64,000 nt of DNA from Cryptomeria japonica (Eukaryota; Streptophyta; Pinopsida; Cupressales; Cupressaceae): NCBI RefSeq assembly GCF_030272615.1, contig NC_081410.1, positions 256,789,533-256,853,532 of the forward strand, in the 5' to 3' direction. The notes below the pieces were generated by a model. It ran no database searches. It was not told where the DNA came from and saw nothing but the letters and a program-made list of their open reading frames with translations. Position numbers and translations under genes: made by a program. This document shows positions 1 through 10,468 of this stretch, piece after piece. Every line of letters begins with the position of its first letter. The first letter of the stretch is position 1.

Positions 1-1666
1 CAGAGGAAAAGTTATCAAAATGAGAGAAGGCATTGCAAGGAAGGTGTTGGAAAAATGGGAGGAAACAAGAAGAGATTTGAACCTACTTCATGCGCTGAAT
101 GGAGAAAAAATGAAGAAGTCTGGAGTATCCTTTAGTAGGGGGGGCTCAATGTCTTCATGGAATGACTGAATGGGAAGGACCCCACAATTACCAGCTACTT
201 CATAAAAAACTGGAAAAATGGAAAAGTTTTGATTGGATCACATATGATGAATGTGGATGAAGAGGTTATCACTGAGGCCATGGGGATGACTACCGAGGGT
301 ATGAAATTTTATAGGGTCAGAGGGATATCAGATAAGGCTGCAGACAAGTTTCCGTTACGGATGGTGAGAGAAGAAAGATGATCAAAATTGACCACTCCTA
401 GCACTCCCCAAAGAGAATGTGTAGGCCATGGAGGTTTGTCTTATTTGCTTCTATTGAGTATATTACCTTAGACGGTAGGTTTACCAGGGCTTATGGGCAT
501 CACTTCATTCTTCTTAACCATTTCCATCATGGTGAAAGGGTTAGCCTTCCCTATTACCTGGCCTATTCAATGGATCATACTATAAAGGAGATCTAGAAGG
601 ACCCTAAAGGCGATCATGCCCTCCACCAGGGGCTCATGGTCTTGGTTTACAAAATGCTAAAGGGGAAGTGCATTGAAAAGCCTATTAAAGGCAAAATTGC
701 CAGAGATGAGACTATGGAAAGTAAGGATAGTGGTTTCAACTTTGATTCTGAGACTGAGGGAGAGTCGAAAGAAACTAGCAAAAAAGGGAGGTTTAGGGTT
801 AAGAAGAGGAGGATTATTTTGGAATCTAAAATGTCAGACTCTAAAACTGATTCCCTTGAGGAAAAACCTATTAGAAAGAGGAAAGGGAAAGCCTCTGGAA
901 AGAAGGCTCAGAAAAAGAACAATAAAAAGGGTAGCAATTTTGATCTCAATTATGTTCTGGTTGAGTCTAAGGAGGAGGATGATGAAAATAAGAGGATTGA
1001 TAGTCAGGACAAAGAAGGGGAGGTTAACCCGATTAAGGATAATTTGGAAACCGTGGAGATCGTGAATACCACTAGACTGCATAACGAGGAAAAAGGGGGT
1101 CAAAGTGATAGTGGTGACAAAGACACCATTAAGGCCTTCTGTGAGACCATCACTACTCTAGTGAAGGACATTAATAGCTTGAAAATAGATACAAAGGCCA
1201 TGGCAAAAATTATAGTTGGTGATAAGCCCTTGGTGGAGCATGTTAAAGAGTTAGTGGCCGTTTTGCATAATGCGCAAGCTATTGAATGTATGGTTGGAAA
1301 AATCTTAGCCACGGAGAAAAGGTCAATGAGATGGGAGATAGAAAGGAAATGGACAACAAACTGAAAGACTTTGGTAGTAGAATTGACAAGCTGGAGCACA
1401 GTGTCAAGTAGATTGCTGATCAAAATTTCCAAATTCTTAAATCTTCGGTGGACAATATGAACATCTTTATCAACAGGTATGAGAACAATGCAGAGAAGGA
1501 AGGTGATAAAGAGAAGGTGAACAAGAAGGGTCATGAAAGGAGGACCAGAGCCAACACAAAGAATAAGGTTGACATCGAAGGCCACGAGCTGGAGGATATG
1601 AAGACCTCGACAAACAACATGAAAAAAATGGTTGTTCACGCTGAGGAGATCCTGAATAGTATTTAG
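1..1666 (+). pseudogene. Decayed retroelement-type ORF of unknown family
   Basis: I do not recognise a named product. Coding-like sequence runs in at the left edge with stops and frameshifts. Two open stretches remain: 636-1364 (242 residues) and 1448-1666 (72 residues), in different frames, so at least one frameshift separates them. The 242-residue piece is very hydrophilic, with runs of Lys/Arg and Asp/Glu and a helical, possibly coiled-coil C-terminal part. About 240-380 reads as a short segment (ITEAMGMTTEG) resembling the ITKEAIRSLTDLP segment of the El-2 second ORF near 61160-61197. That weak match suggests a related retrotransposon accessory ORF. No protease, RT, integrase or zinc knuckle is visible. 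Inference: remnant of a nonautonomous LTR element, truncated by the window edge. Confidence 0.4.
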
Positions 1667-1880
1667 TTCTAGTTGTTGTCTTTGGTTCTATCTCTTTGCT
1701 ATCTTTTGCTTTCCTGTTGCTGTCTGTTTTGAGTTTTATGTAATTATGTAATGATGTTTTAAGCCATGCCCATCCGGTGGGTTCATTTTGACTTTTTGAA
1801 GTGATCAGGCACTTTTTTATGCTTTTCTATTCTCCTGGTTTGTAAAAGGTTCAGGTACCTATTTTTACTTAATCAAAACA
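1667..1880. other. Non-coding tail next to the El-1 3' LTR
   Basis: Pyrimidine-rich, T-rich sequence without an ORF. It follows the decayed ORF and ends where the first copy of the large repeat begins at about 1881. It is probably the 3' flank of the remnant at 1-1666 and the insertion target of El-1. Confidence 0.35.
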
Positions 1881-2272
1881 GTAACACCAAAATATTTTGA
1901 TGCTTTATGTTCACAAGCAACTGGTTTCCAACTCGCACCTTTGATATTGCATGCAACCCTCACCCTAGATGCATCATTTTCCTTTTACATAAGAAACATT
2001 GAACACATTGCATCATATCGTGTCCATAACGTGCTCCAAGGCTCCTCTTCTAACATTGCGCACTGCCAAGAGATGCAAAGTTTGGTTTGATACCTGCACA
2101 AAATCTCTGGCCATGCGTCTACAAACCATAGGATAGGTTTTTCTTTGCACTCAATTGCCCTAAATTTACGCAGGCTTCCCTTCTTTATTTTGCCCTATTC
2201 TTGTCTTTCACGTGGGCATTTCCTTTTCTGTAGGCTTAGTTCTTTATCCCGCATCAAGTTTTTGCTCCTTTC

Positions 2273-2407
2273 TGTTGAGACATGGATCAACTAGGACTCA
2301 AACCTAGGACCTTCCATATGCTGCTAGAGTTCTCTACCACTAAGCTACTAGCCCCTCTTGGACCAGTCCATCGTCGATCAGGGTGTGGCTTATTTTGAAC
2401 ACCAACA
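2273..2407 (-). repeat. TRIM 3' LTR
   Basis: 135 bp, TG...CA ended in element orientation, terminal direct repeat of 2472-2606. It contains the better preserved T-arm: a perfect 5-bp stem (CTAGG/CCTAG) around the 7-nt loop TTTGAGT. Confidence 0.9.
2291..2355 (-). promoter_or_regulatory. tRNA-Ala-like Pol III promoter module in TRIM 3' LTR
   Basis: On the minus strand the segment reads as GGGGCTAGTAGCTTAGTGG and onward, with box A-like TAGCTTAGTGGTAGAG (complement 2331-2347) and box B-like GGTTTGAGTCC (complement 2294-2304). An AGC triplet sits where the anticodon would be. The acceptor stem does not close, so it is a tRNA-derived promoter-like segment, not a functional tRNA. Confidence 0.7.
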
Positions 2408-2419
2408 CCCCCCCTTAAG
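2408..2419 (-). other. TRIM polypurine tract
   Basis: Minus strand CTTAAGGGGGGG lies directly upstream of the 3' LTR, the expected position for the plus-strand DNA primer. Confidence 0.8.
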
Positions 2420-2459
2420 CCACACCTCTCGTGTGCTTGGGGCTCCTAGCCTAAACCTA

Positions 2460-2471
2460 GCTCTGATACCA
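2460..2471 (-). other. TRIM primer-binding site (tRNA-iMet)
   Basis: Minus strand TGGTATCAGAGC starts directly after the CA end of the 5' LTR. It is the complement of the 3' end of plant initiator Met tRNA (established knowledge). Confidence 0.9.
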
Positions 2472-2606
2472 TGTTGAGACATGAAATAGCTACGAATCAA
2501 ACTTAGGACCTACCATATGCTACTGGAGTGCTCTACCACTAAGCTACTGACCCCTCTTGGACCAGTCCATCATTGATCCGGGTGTGGCTTATTTCCAACA
2601 CCAACA
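2472..2606 (-). repeat. TRIM 5' LTR
   Basis: 135 bp, the same length as its partner at 2273-2407. It lies directly next to the primer-binding site, which fixes element orientation as minus. Confidence 0.9.
2491..2554 (-). promoter_or_regulatory. tRNA-Ala-like Pol III promoter module in TRIM 5' LTR
   Basis: Minus strand has box A-like TAGCTTAGTGGTAGAGC (complement 2530-2546) and box B-like AAGTTTGATTC (complement 2494-2504), with AGC at the anticodon position. The D-stem GCTT/GAGC can pair. The T-stem is more worn than in the 3' LTR. Confidence 0.7.
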
Positions 2607-4514
2607 CTTCCTCTAGTTGCAAGGGATAATACTATCTTTTCTCACCCAACACATTGTGTTTTTCTCGTACGATTTCTTGTGGGCTTCTCCACTCCTACGA
2701 GATAAGATTTATCTTTGCCATTGCATGTTATTCCCTCGTACAACATTTGAGATGCCTCCCTCCACCATGTGGGGTAAGTGGCCACCCCCCTCTTTGCCTT
2801 GCTCTCTTTAGCTCGCATGGTTTTGCTTTACTCATTCATTTACATGCGGGGTAGCGTGGGCACACTTCCTCCCGCACTTCACCCTATCCCACAAAGCATT
2901 TTTTGTGCCTCCAATTTACCATGCGGGGTGGGAGATTCAACAAAGTTTTTCATCCTTTGATATTTTATTCATCCATTTTCCTCGCAGGAGTAAATATTTA
3001 GGGGCCCACATTATTTCAAACAAAGTTTTGACATTACACCCACCATACTTCCACCCAACCACTTATATTTGGAGAAAAAAGATTATCCCGTAGTAATATT
3101 AACTATTTAAATCAATGATGGGATTTGAATAATTGCATCTTGCTTTTCTTATTTAACTCATTATGAAATGACTTTCATTTATTCCCATATTACTTAAAAT
3201 CCAAATCAACAAATTAACTTAAAACATTTCTTTTTCCTCCCATCTCTATCCAAACTAATTAAATATAATATTATTTAAATCATTATAATTTAAATAATAC
3301 TTAATTAAATAGGCCTTAAAAGGTCTCATTATGTTGATCATTAGTCGGGCCCAAAGGTGGGTCCAGCTAAAAAAAAATCATTTTGAACCACTGACCTGCT
3401 AAGAACGATCTGGTATGTCAATTGGAGATGCTCAGAATCTAAGAAACTGAGTGCGCGGTCATCAAACTTGACATTTTGCAACTTTGAGCTCTAGCCAAAA
3501 ACACCTGAGTAACCCCCAGAATCAGCTTCAAAAACAAACCAAAACACCTGATCAAACCTTGGGAGCTAACACACTGATAGAATGCAATATACAAAACCCA
3601 ATGCATTAGATGGATCTTCATCATGACATCTGAGGCAAAATATATTAGCCTCCAAAGTTTCTTACTCAAATGTTTTCTGAAAATGCACTTGTTAAATCAA
3701 CCTGAGTACCATTCAAAACCTGATTTGAATTTTTTTATCAAACCTCCACCTTAAGAGCCACCACTTGGTGAGTTGGAACATTTGGATACTCCGAACACAT
3801 GTGCAAGAGGGTTTGACCTGATTAGGTCACATGTCCAGAATATTAACCCTCAAAGTTGGCTCCTTTAAAAATTCTGAACATGCTGCCTCTGAAACCCTGA
3901 AAAAGTTAGTTTGGAATGGGTCTTGAAAATTAATCAAATGAGGAGCTGGGGGGCAAAAAACTGGGAATGTGGTAGAAACTTTTGGATACAATTACGAGGT
4001 ATAACCACTTTGAATTGGAGGTCAACTAGGCATGAAATAAAAATTCACAAAGAGGGCTACTGACTACTATTTGACATAGTCCAATTTGCAAAATTGAACC
4101 TTTTGCAAATAGAATAAACTTTTAAAACCTATCAAACAGATTCATGGGGCTTCAAAAAATAGAATAGAATTAAGGACAACTCTTTGTTTTTCTTGACAAT
4201 CAAGTGATCATGAATATACAATGCCTAAAAGAGCGCTACTCAAAAAAGTGAAACATGTGCAAACAACAAACCTAACTTCTAGACCTCCAAAGGAGACTTC
4301 ACAAACTCATCAAAATTGATCCAAGGAAGTTGCAAATGGACATATGGTATCTCTATAAGGTTCTTGACTATCTCCCAAGAGGAATTTTCATGACAATCAA
4401 TATGTGCAAAAATATGAGCTCTCAAACTGAGCTACTCAGGCCTATCTACAAGGCAATTTACAAAATTTTGAACCCGGGTCCTCAAAATTATGCAAAATTT
4501 CTGAGGTCCCAATA

Positions 4515-4941
4515 GTGACTCTAGCTCAAGGATTCATGCCCCTTGCGGGAATGTCAAGATCCCAAATCTCTAGGGAGTAGACCAAGTGCTTGCTCCATTG
4601 GGCACAAAGTCAAAACAAAGGTCTTCTCTACCCCAAACTGTTGCGGCTTGATCCTCAAACCACATGTGATGTCTCGAGGCCACCTAAAAAAAGTGGCCAA
4701 TGTTTTCCTCTGATTTCTTTGAAGCCAATCTGAAAGTATAGCTAGATTGGTACTGATTAAGCATGCTATTCTTCCTCATCCAACCACCAAACTGAAAACT
4801 ATAAGTGCACTCATCATCACTTAATTTCTAAAACTCGTGCACAAACTGAAATTCTAATCATTGTGTGACAAGAATGTGTCATGCTTATCAAAAAATACAC
4901 TATCATGTTGCTCATAACACCTATCATGACTGAAATCACTG
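4515..4941 (-). other. El-1 3' untranslated segment
   Basis: No ORF. It lies between the end of the El-1 gag pseudogene and its 3' LTR, the same position as the 238-bp segment (33880-34117) of the 12.2-kb element. No clear polypurine tract is seen next to the LTR. Confidence 0.45.
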
Positions 4942-7017
4942 TCACACTCTATAAAAATCATCACTCAGCTGAAAAGAAAAAGGCTCATTACCTATCACAC
5001 AACTAAGAACATATGCATCATCCAATTCATTAGTTTGTATGGGAAAAAATTGGCTCTGAAAGGAACCTCCTTGCGGATCACACACACCATGCAAACCATC
5101 AACAAAAAAAGAAAAAGGATCACTCATGATCCTTTCAGTTAACTGCAATCCATAAAGCTGATAAGAATATTTAGCCTCTTGATATTTCGAGTCCCACTTA
5201 ATGGTATTCACATCAGCAACATGTATACATGTTGAATCAACATTATCATTCTCCCATAGTTGCACAAAAGCATGCAACACTGACTGATCATTGCAATATG
5301 ATTTTGTGTCCACATCTAATCTCTCATCCATATGTAGATTTTCAATATAATGCCCTTCATCATCAAAAGATGGATACCCATGCAAGTCCACATCTAAATC
5401 GCCTTCACTGAGATCACCTTTGTTTGGAAAATCATTATCATTAGTTGTGCATGTGTCATCAAAATAAAATTTTAAGTTTTTAATAGCACACACACCTTCT
5501 TCATCAGTACACAAGTCATAGTGGTACTCAAAAAATCCCATGCATTCAAGATGTTCATCTTCTTTCACATCAATCGGTTCAAGAATAGGAAGGAGATTGA
5601 CAGCAGGTGCATCACACTTTGCATCATAAGAGATAACCTCACTATCAAAAACCAAATTAGTGGGGTGCATAGATTCTTTACTTTTTCCATGTGCATATCT
5701 CAGATATTTTGCTGTTATCAAGTCTAAGATCCCTTCACTACTGATCGATAAGCATCATCTTGCTCATTCATATTTACCATATTGTTGTCCTCTGAGTCTT
5801 CACCAAGACTTTGAGAATTCTCTTTTTGCAAACCACTGTCTACTTCAGCTGAAAACTCACTCGATTCACAAGAGCATATGTTTGTCATGTTATGGGAGAT
5901 TGCATCTCCAACAACCTTCTCAAAATCACAATCACCATTTGAAAGAAGGTGTTGACCCTCATGGTATTTATTTTCAACTTCATTTACATTGTCCTGACAT
6001 TCATTTTTAGGTTTATTCTCTTCATCCATCTGCTTCTCATAATGATTATCTTCTTCATGCTGACAATGCACTTCATCTTCAATGACACTCAAGCTATCAT
6101 TACCAATCTGCATGTTCTCATCACATTCTTGCTCAATTTTTTCATCATCGGAATGTAAGTTTTCATAATGAAGCTACAATTTGGATTTCAAAACCCTCAA
6201 TCATGTCTATCCATCCAATAATCTAATCCATATTGGCTGGTTTCAAATCTTTTGACCAATGAACAACATTGGGTTCATAGACTTACAAGAATAAGTCTAT
6301 CCATTCAGAATCTTGAAGCATGGAGCTCATGGGAATAGCTTGCAATGCGTTTAGAAACCTTGACAATAATGAGTATGGTAGTTAACCCTCTAATCTTCTC
6401 ATGTTCATTTGTGCACTAACATACGCCATTGGATTCGCTACAGTTGGATTGCACTCAAATGTGACTTGAGGCTCATAAAACTGATCATAAGGCTAGAAAG
6501 AATGGTCTAGGATAACTGGGACATTAACATTATGAAAAAAACTTTCAGCACGTGACTCATGTTGATCTTGTATATACACCACATCCTCGCATGCTAAAAA
6601 GTTCTAAAGTTATAAGAGTTGATCATAACCCTGACTGAGATCACCAAATCTATCCAAGAATAAACTCTTCAAACACTTCCAAGATGGTATACTGTGTTTG
6701 GGTAAACTCTCATACCAATCCTTTGCATCATCATTTAGTGATCTCACAAAGAACTTCATAACAATGTCCTCACTACAAAACTAAAAATCTCCGATAAAAC
6801 TACAAAGTAACTGGACATGATGTATTGCTGACTCTGATTATTGCGCATGGAACAAGCGAACTTGATCCTTAAACTCAATGGGAAAGGGATGTGGGTATCC
6901 CTCAATTTTACTAAAATTTAGACGCCTATATCTCTCAGGGATAAATATTTCTCTTATTGGGCTTCGAATAAGTTGTTGATTATTCATTATGCATGGGACA
7001 ACATAATGACAATACAT
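4942..7017 (-). pseudogene. El-1 gag-like pseudogene
   Basis: Minus-strand coding sequence with several stops. Reading starts near 7017 with IMNNQQLI, then LNFSKIEGYPHPFP, matching IMNHYAALNFRDISGYPNPIP of the gag at 31168. About 6640-6790 reads DIVMKFFVRSLNDDAKDWY and SWKCLKSLFLDRFGDL, the Retrotrans_gag capsid core also present in the relative. Downstream, two long open stretches remain: 5724-6113 (129 residues) and 4942-5721 (259 residues). They encode a very acidic tail rich in Asp, Glu and His whose function I do not recognise. No zinc knuckle, protease, RT or integrase follows. The gene is inactivated by stops, most of them in the capsid part. Sequence 6893-7017 is also found in the tandem copies at 10469 and 14283. 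Confidence 0.75.
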
Positions 7018-7856
7018 CTTCTTGATTTGACTTTACAAACTCTTATACAAAGATTACAGTTACATATTTCATGACCCTTTTTTATGACAAAGCCTTAAGT
7101 GGAAATGATAGAAGAATGATTGAAAATCAGACTTAAGGACTCACTTAAATGTGCCTACTAACATCATAACACATTTTCAACATAACATGCTTTTGCATAA
7201 CAAACTTATTTGACACAAAGAAATGATTGAAAATTACAACAAAGAAGTATGCAGGCTGAAAACTAATATTTTATCCCTTCTTACTAGTGCTTCAACACTG
7301 AATAAGGGTTCATTTTAGAACAAAACACTTTATGGTTTTCATAAAAAATTATTTAAATGAAGAATACCTAGAAATATAGTAGCAGTTGGTCACTTGCTTT
7401 TGACTAAGAAATTTTCACAACTAGAGCTTTTCCTCCTTTGTTATTAGGTTATTTTAGGATAGAAGCACCACCTCCTTGCTCATGAACACATTTTGAATAG
7501 CTAAGAGCTATTGAAATCAGTTTTTCATTGTGGGTCTTCTCCAATAGTAGAGTCACATGAGTGTTTCTTCAAACATGTTGCTACAAAACTCTTTCCAGAC
7601 TGAAAACCATTCAACCAAAAACTCTAGGGCAGCACTTGACAAACTTCTCTCTTAAGTTTATCCCCAATAGAGTCACCAATCTTCTGGTTGTTGTGGCTTG
7701 GATGGGGAGGCCACAAAATTCTCTGTTATGTAATGATTCCATCCAAACAATCGAAGACTCTTCCCACTTATCCATGGCAGATTCACCAATATGTTGGTTG
7801 TTGTGGCTCAAATGGGGAGGCCACTAGAGTCTCTATTATGTAATGATTCTATCCTT
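7018..7856 (-). other. El-1 leader, proximal part, with primer-site-like motifs
   Basis: Non-coding upstream region of the El-1 gag, also present at about 10825-11666 and 14640-15480. On the minus strand it contains GGTGACTCTATTGGGGAT (complement about 7660-7677), close to the Arg-type primer site of the 12.2-kb element. Related motifs lie near 7541-7556 and 7780-7790. It ends at the El-2 insertion point with TCCTT at 7852-7856. Confidence 0.6.
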
Positions 7857-8780
7857 TATTGGCAATTGATATGCAATCAGTTGGTTTCACTATATTGTCA
7901 TTGATGGCAACCTGGTAATTTGTTCCGACCCCATATTTTGGGTCAGTTGTGTACCGACAGGCACTTCACAGACACTTCATCGACACTGACAGGTTGGAAG
8001 GAATTCTTTGGTTACTGACAATGCAGGCCGACATGGTTTATAATCAAGTTATCGGTATTGGAGGCCGACATCTTTTGGATCTGACATCAACAATTGTTTT
8101 TGATATTCATGTATTTATGTTTTCTATCCGACTTGTGTTTTCATATATAAATATCTTTGTAAGCTGACATAAGGCATGATAAATTGTAAAAGGTATATAG
8201 GTTAGTTGGTTAGATCATTTTAAAATATGGTATGGATGCGAATATGGATGATATTATGTAATGCAAAATATATCAGGGATATTATGTATGTGAGGAGATT
8301 TTTGTAAGGGGTATTCTGGTAAAGGGTTTAGGGTTTCAGACCAGAACATACAGATCTTAAATCAAAACTGTATTTAGGCATAAAAGATGCTATCTTTGTA
8401 GTCCAATCATTTCTCTGGATTGTAGTCTAGATTTGTATGTAGTTAGTGAGGCTCCTTTTGTGATTGAGTAGTGTACTCTAGGCTGTAAGCCTTCCTACAA
8501 GTGCAAGCCCCTATATTTTTTAATATCTCTTCATATGGCTAGTTGATTGATATTGTGGGTCACAAATCCCACCATGGTTTTTACTCTTTGAGGTTTTCCA
8601 CGTATAATTTTGTGTGTTATGGTATCCATTAATGTGATTGGCTTATTGTTTCTTTACTTCTTTCAATTTTTAATGTACCAGTATACCGATTGGTCTATGC
8701 ATGTTTTAATAAGACTAAAATTGATCATTCTGGTAGAACACCGATTCACCCCCCCCTCTCAGTGTTCTTGGATTCCAACA
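7857..8780 (+). repeat. El-2 copy A 5' LTR
   Basis: 924 bp, begins TATTGGCAATTG (decayed TGTTGG) and ends GATTCCAACA. It matches 11667-12589, 23197-24116, 58295-59212 and, inverted, 40294-41178. A copia-typical CACCCCCC stretch lies near the 3' end. Confidence 0.88.
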
Positions 8781-8782
8781 AT

Positions 8783-8794
8783 TGGTATCAGAGC
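8783..8794 (+). other. El-2 copy A primer-binding site
   Basis: TGGTATCAGAGC, two bases after the LTR end, complementary to initiator Met tRNA. Confidence 0.88.
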
Positions 8795-8830
8795 CTTGTG
8801 CCTTGGAGGAAGTTTAATAGCTTGAGGAAG

Positions 8831-9867
8831 ATGCTGAATCCAGAATCCATGGATATGGGTTTGGAAAAGCAACTTGAGATGGCACTTGAAGATTATGATG
8901 TTGAAAGGATGAAGAACTTAAAGCTACAAGATGAATTGAATTCTGCTAAGGAATTCATTCTTGTCCTATAGGAGAGGCTATCATCTATTCAAGCTACGAG
9001 GAAGGAACTTTTGTAAAATCAGGATGATGAAGAGAAAGATGAACTTAGGGAACAAAGTCAGAAGCTGAGTCAAGCGAACATGGTCATGAGAAATGAAATG
9101 AAAGCTATAACTATGATAATGTCTAAGGAGATTTAAGACCAAAAGAAAAAGGAAGAAAATCTTGTTGTATCTCTAAAGAAAAAATTTGAAGAATGTGGTA
9201 GGTTGGTTCATGAGAATGATATGTTGAGAACTGATTTAGTACAATCCTAGAGTAATGAACAAGAGCTTGAGAGACAAATGATAATTCTAAGAGATGATAT
9301 GACTATTGCAAGTGAGTATAAAGAAAATTCAAGATTAGTTTAGAACAACTAGATGAGTTATTGAAGAGACAAAGGTAGAATGGAGATTCCAGTGGACTTG
9401 GATTTCAGCAAGGACATAGTTCCAGTAATGCAAATGAAGATCAAAACCTTAAGGCACTGGTAAGGGAGTTTAATGCTTATAAATTTAATGGTAGATGCTT
9501 TGTTTGTAATAGATTTGGTCACATGGATAGGCAATGTAGAAACAAAGCAAATTAGAACCCTGATTCTGCTCCTGGTCAATGTTCTAAATGTAATAAGTAT
9601 GGTCATAAGAAAAAAGATTGTAGAATGAATGTTAAGTGTTATGCATGTGGAAAATTTGGACATATGGCTAATCAGTGTAGGTAAAGAAATTATACTAGTT
9701 TTAACAAAGCAATTAAAAATAACAATATTGCATGTTATGCATATAATGAGGTTGGACATATTGCTAAATTCTATAGAAGCAGAAATCCACCAATTGGTAA
9801 TGGAGGATCAAATGAGAAAGGAAAAGAAAAGGTTAATGAAATCCGGCAAGATCATATCCAGAGATGA
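8831..9867 (+). pseudogene. El-2 copy A gag pseudogene (coiled coil plus CCHC knuckles)
   Basis: A start codon at 8831 opens a reading frame homologous to copies at 12640 and 59280. It encodes a Lys/Glu/Leu-rich coiled-coil region, then a knuckle array at about 9496-9774: CFVCNRFGHMDRQC, CSKCNKYGHKKKDC and CYACGKFGHMANQC. The fourth, CYAYNEVGHIAKFY, has lost two Cys codons (TGT/TGC to TAT). Several stops (near 8969, 9015, 9135 and 9249) and a frameshift before the knuckles make it non-functional. No protease or pol follows. Confidence 0.8.
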
Positions 9868-10194
9868 GTTAGGAAGACTGAAGAATAATTAGCAGTTGGT
9901 AATGTAGTGGTCACTTATCTAGCATAGGAGGTTGTTCGTGCACCAGCAGGAAGCTCAACTGATAACTAAGGTAGATGCCCTAGGGGTAAGCAAAATTCAT
10001 GAAGATGCTGCATATGCCCTGGGAAGAGGTTCTAGAAGATGTTCCAGATATTGGAGATGCTTATCCAACATGGAGATGTTTTATTCGGGATCCAGTATCT
10101 TCCACTGGAAGTCATTGATGTCAATGAAAGATTAGGGTTTTTCTTGGAGAATAAAAGGCTGAATCTACTTCATTTCTGATCACTTTGCATTCAC

Positions 10195-10262
10195 ATCGAT
10201 TTAGAGTGATTTAGAGTGATTAAGGGCAATTCAGAGTGATTAAGAGTGATTCATTGTGATCA
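10195..10262 (+). repeat. Short minisatellite in El-2 (copy A)
   Basis: Repeats of about 10-11 bp of the form AGTGATTMAG. Copy B has more repeats (13990-14075), and copy D has a different, worn version near 60621-60670. Confidence 0.7.
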
Positions 10263-10350
10263 GATATCTTCTTGAGCGATTTCACCAGCGATTGGAAGAG
10301 GTCTTTAGAGTTTTTCACCAACAACGATTCACAGGTATTTATCTTCAATC

Positions 10351-10467
10351 ATGGAAGCTTGATCATCATTTGTTCCTATCTTTGTTGCAAATCTGACTGT
10401 AGTTGAGGTCAAGGACCATCCTAGGCTGATTTTCAAGCGATATCTACATGTGGCTACCCTAGATGAT
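10351..10467 (+). pseudogene. El-2 copy A ORF2 N-terminal fragment
   Basis: ATG at 10351 opens about 39 codons homologous to the ORF2 start at 60758 (FVANLTVVEVKDHP). One stop follows the third codon. The frame ends at the tandem junction. Codon 10437-10439 region reads AAG CGA where copy D has AAG TGA, so the copy D stop is secondary. Confidence 0.65.
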
Positions 10468-10468
10468 T

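Larger units (their letters stand above)
2273..2606 (-). mobile_element. TRIM: 334-bp miniature LTR retrotransposon with tRNA-like LTRs
   Basis: Complete miniature LTR element on the minus strand. Two 135-bp direct repeats (2273-2407 and 2472-2606; I count 18 differences by hand, about 87% identity) start TGTTGGTGTT and end CTCAACA. The 5' LTR is followed immediately by TGGTATCAGAGC, the plant initiator-Met primer site. A polypurine stretch with seven G abuts the 3' LTR. The interior is only 64 bp and non-coding. A 5-bp target duplication (CTTTC at 2268-2272, CTTCC at 2607-2611, one mismatch) flanks it. The paralogous repeat copy has the unoccupied site with one CTTCC at 39071-39075. Each LTR contains a tRNA-Ala-like segment with A and B boxes. 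Confidence 0.92.
1881..4514 (-). repeat. 3' LTR of El-1 (contains TRIM)
   Basis: This block matches 38682-41725 along its length once the two unrelated inserts (2273-2606 here, 40294-41178 there) are removed. On the minus strand it begins TATTGGGACCTC, a decayed TGTTGGGACCTC as in the other copy, directly after AGAGTCAC. The 12.2-kb element has AGAGCCAC|TGTTGGGAG at its own 3' LTR border. The minus strand also carries a T-run followed by TAGCTGGACCCAC near 3354-3378, close to TAGTTGGACCCAC in the 12.2-kb element's LTR, so the two LTR families look related. ORFs inside (for example 2617-3093) differ between copies and are not genes. Confidence 0.7.
6893..10468 (+). repeat. Tandem chimeric unit A
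   Basis: The unit fuses two elements: the El-1 gag start and leader (minus strand) with the El-2 LTR, primer site, gag and first codons of ORF2 (plus strand). It is repeated as unit B (10469-14282) and partly as unit C (from 14283). Its right end is a breakpoint inside El-2 ORF2 after GATGAT (10462-10467), where the next base run returns to El-1 gag sequence. Confidence 0.85.
7857..10468 (+). mobile_element. El-2 copy A (5' part only)
   Basis: It contains a full 5' LTR, tRNA-iMet primer site, gag pseudogene and the start of ORF2, and is cut at 10468 by the tandem junction. It is preceded by TCCTT, the same target sequence found after the El-2 3' LTR at 24117-24121, so copies A, B and C derive from a single insertion. 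Confidence 0.8.

Noticed and set aside
1100-1639. 179-codon minus-strand ORF
   Set aside because: Antisense shadow of the hydrophilic plus-strand ORF: Leu/Phe/Val-rich composition produced by the complement of Lys/Glu codons.
1876-1880. Target-site duplication for El-1
   Set aside because: AAACA or CAAAA on the left does not match CATGG at 41726-41730, so no TSD is claimed.
2291-2355. Functional tRNA-Ala gene
   Set aside because: The acceptor stem does not close, and the segment occurs twice as part of TRIM LTRs; it is a tRNA-derived promoter-like module.
3270-3298. 11-bp AT-rich hairpin as a regulatory element
   Set aside because: Arms ATTATTTAAAT/ATTTAAATAAT are perfect here but already imperfect in the other LTR copy; likely in an AT-rich stretch by chance.
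1881-4514. DNA transposon or MITE interpretation of the large two-copy repeat
   Set aside because: No terminal inverted repeats. TG/CA-like ends, position next to a gag gene and similarity to the 12.2-kb element's LTR favour an LTR.
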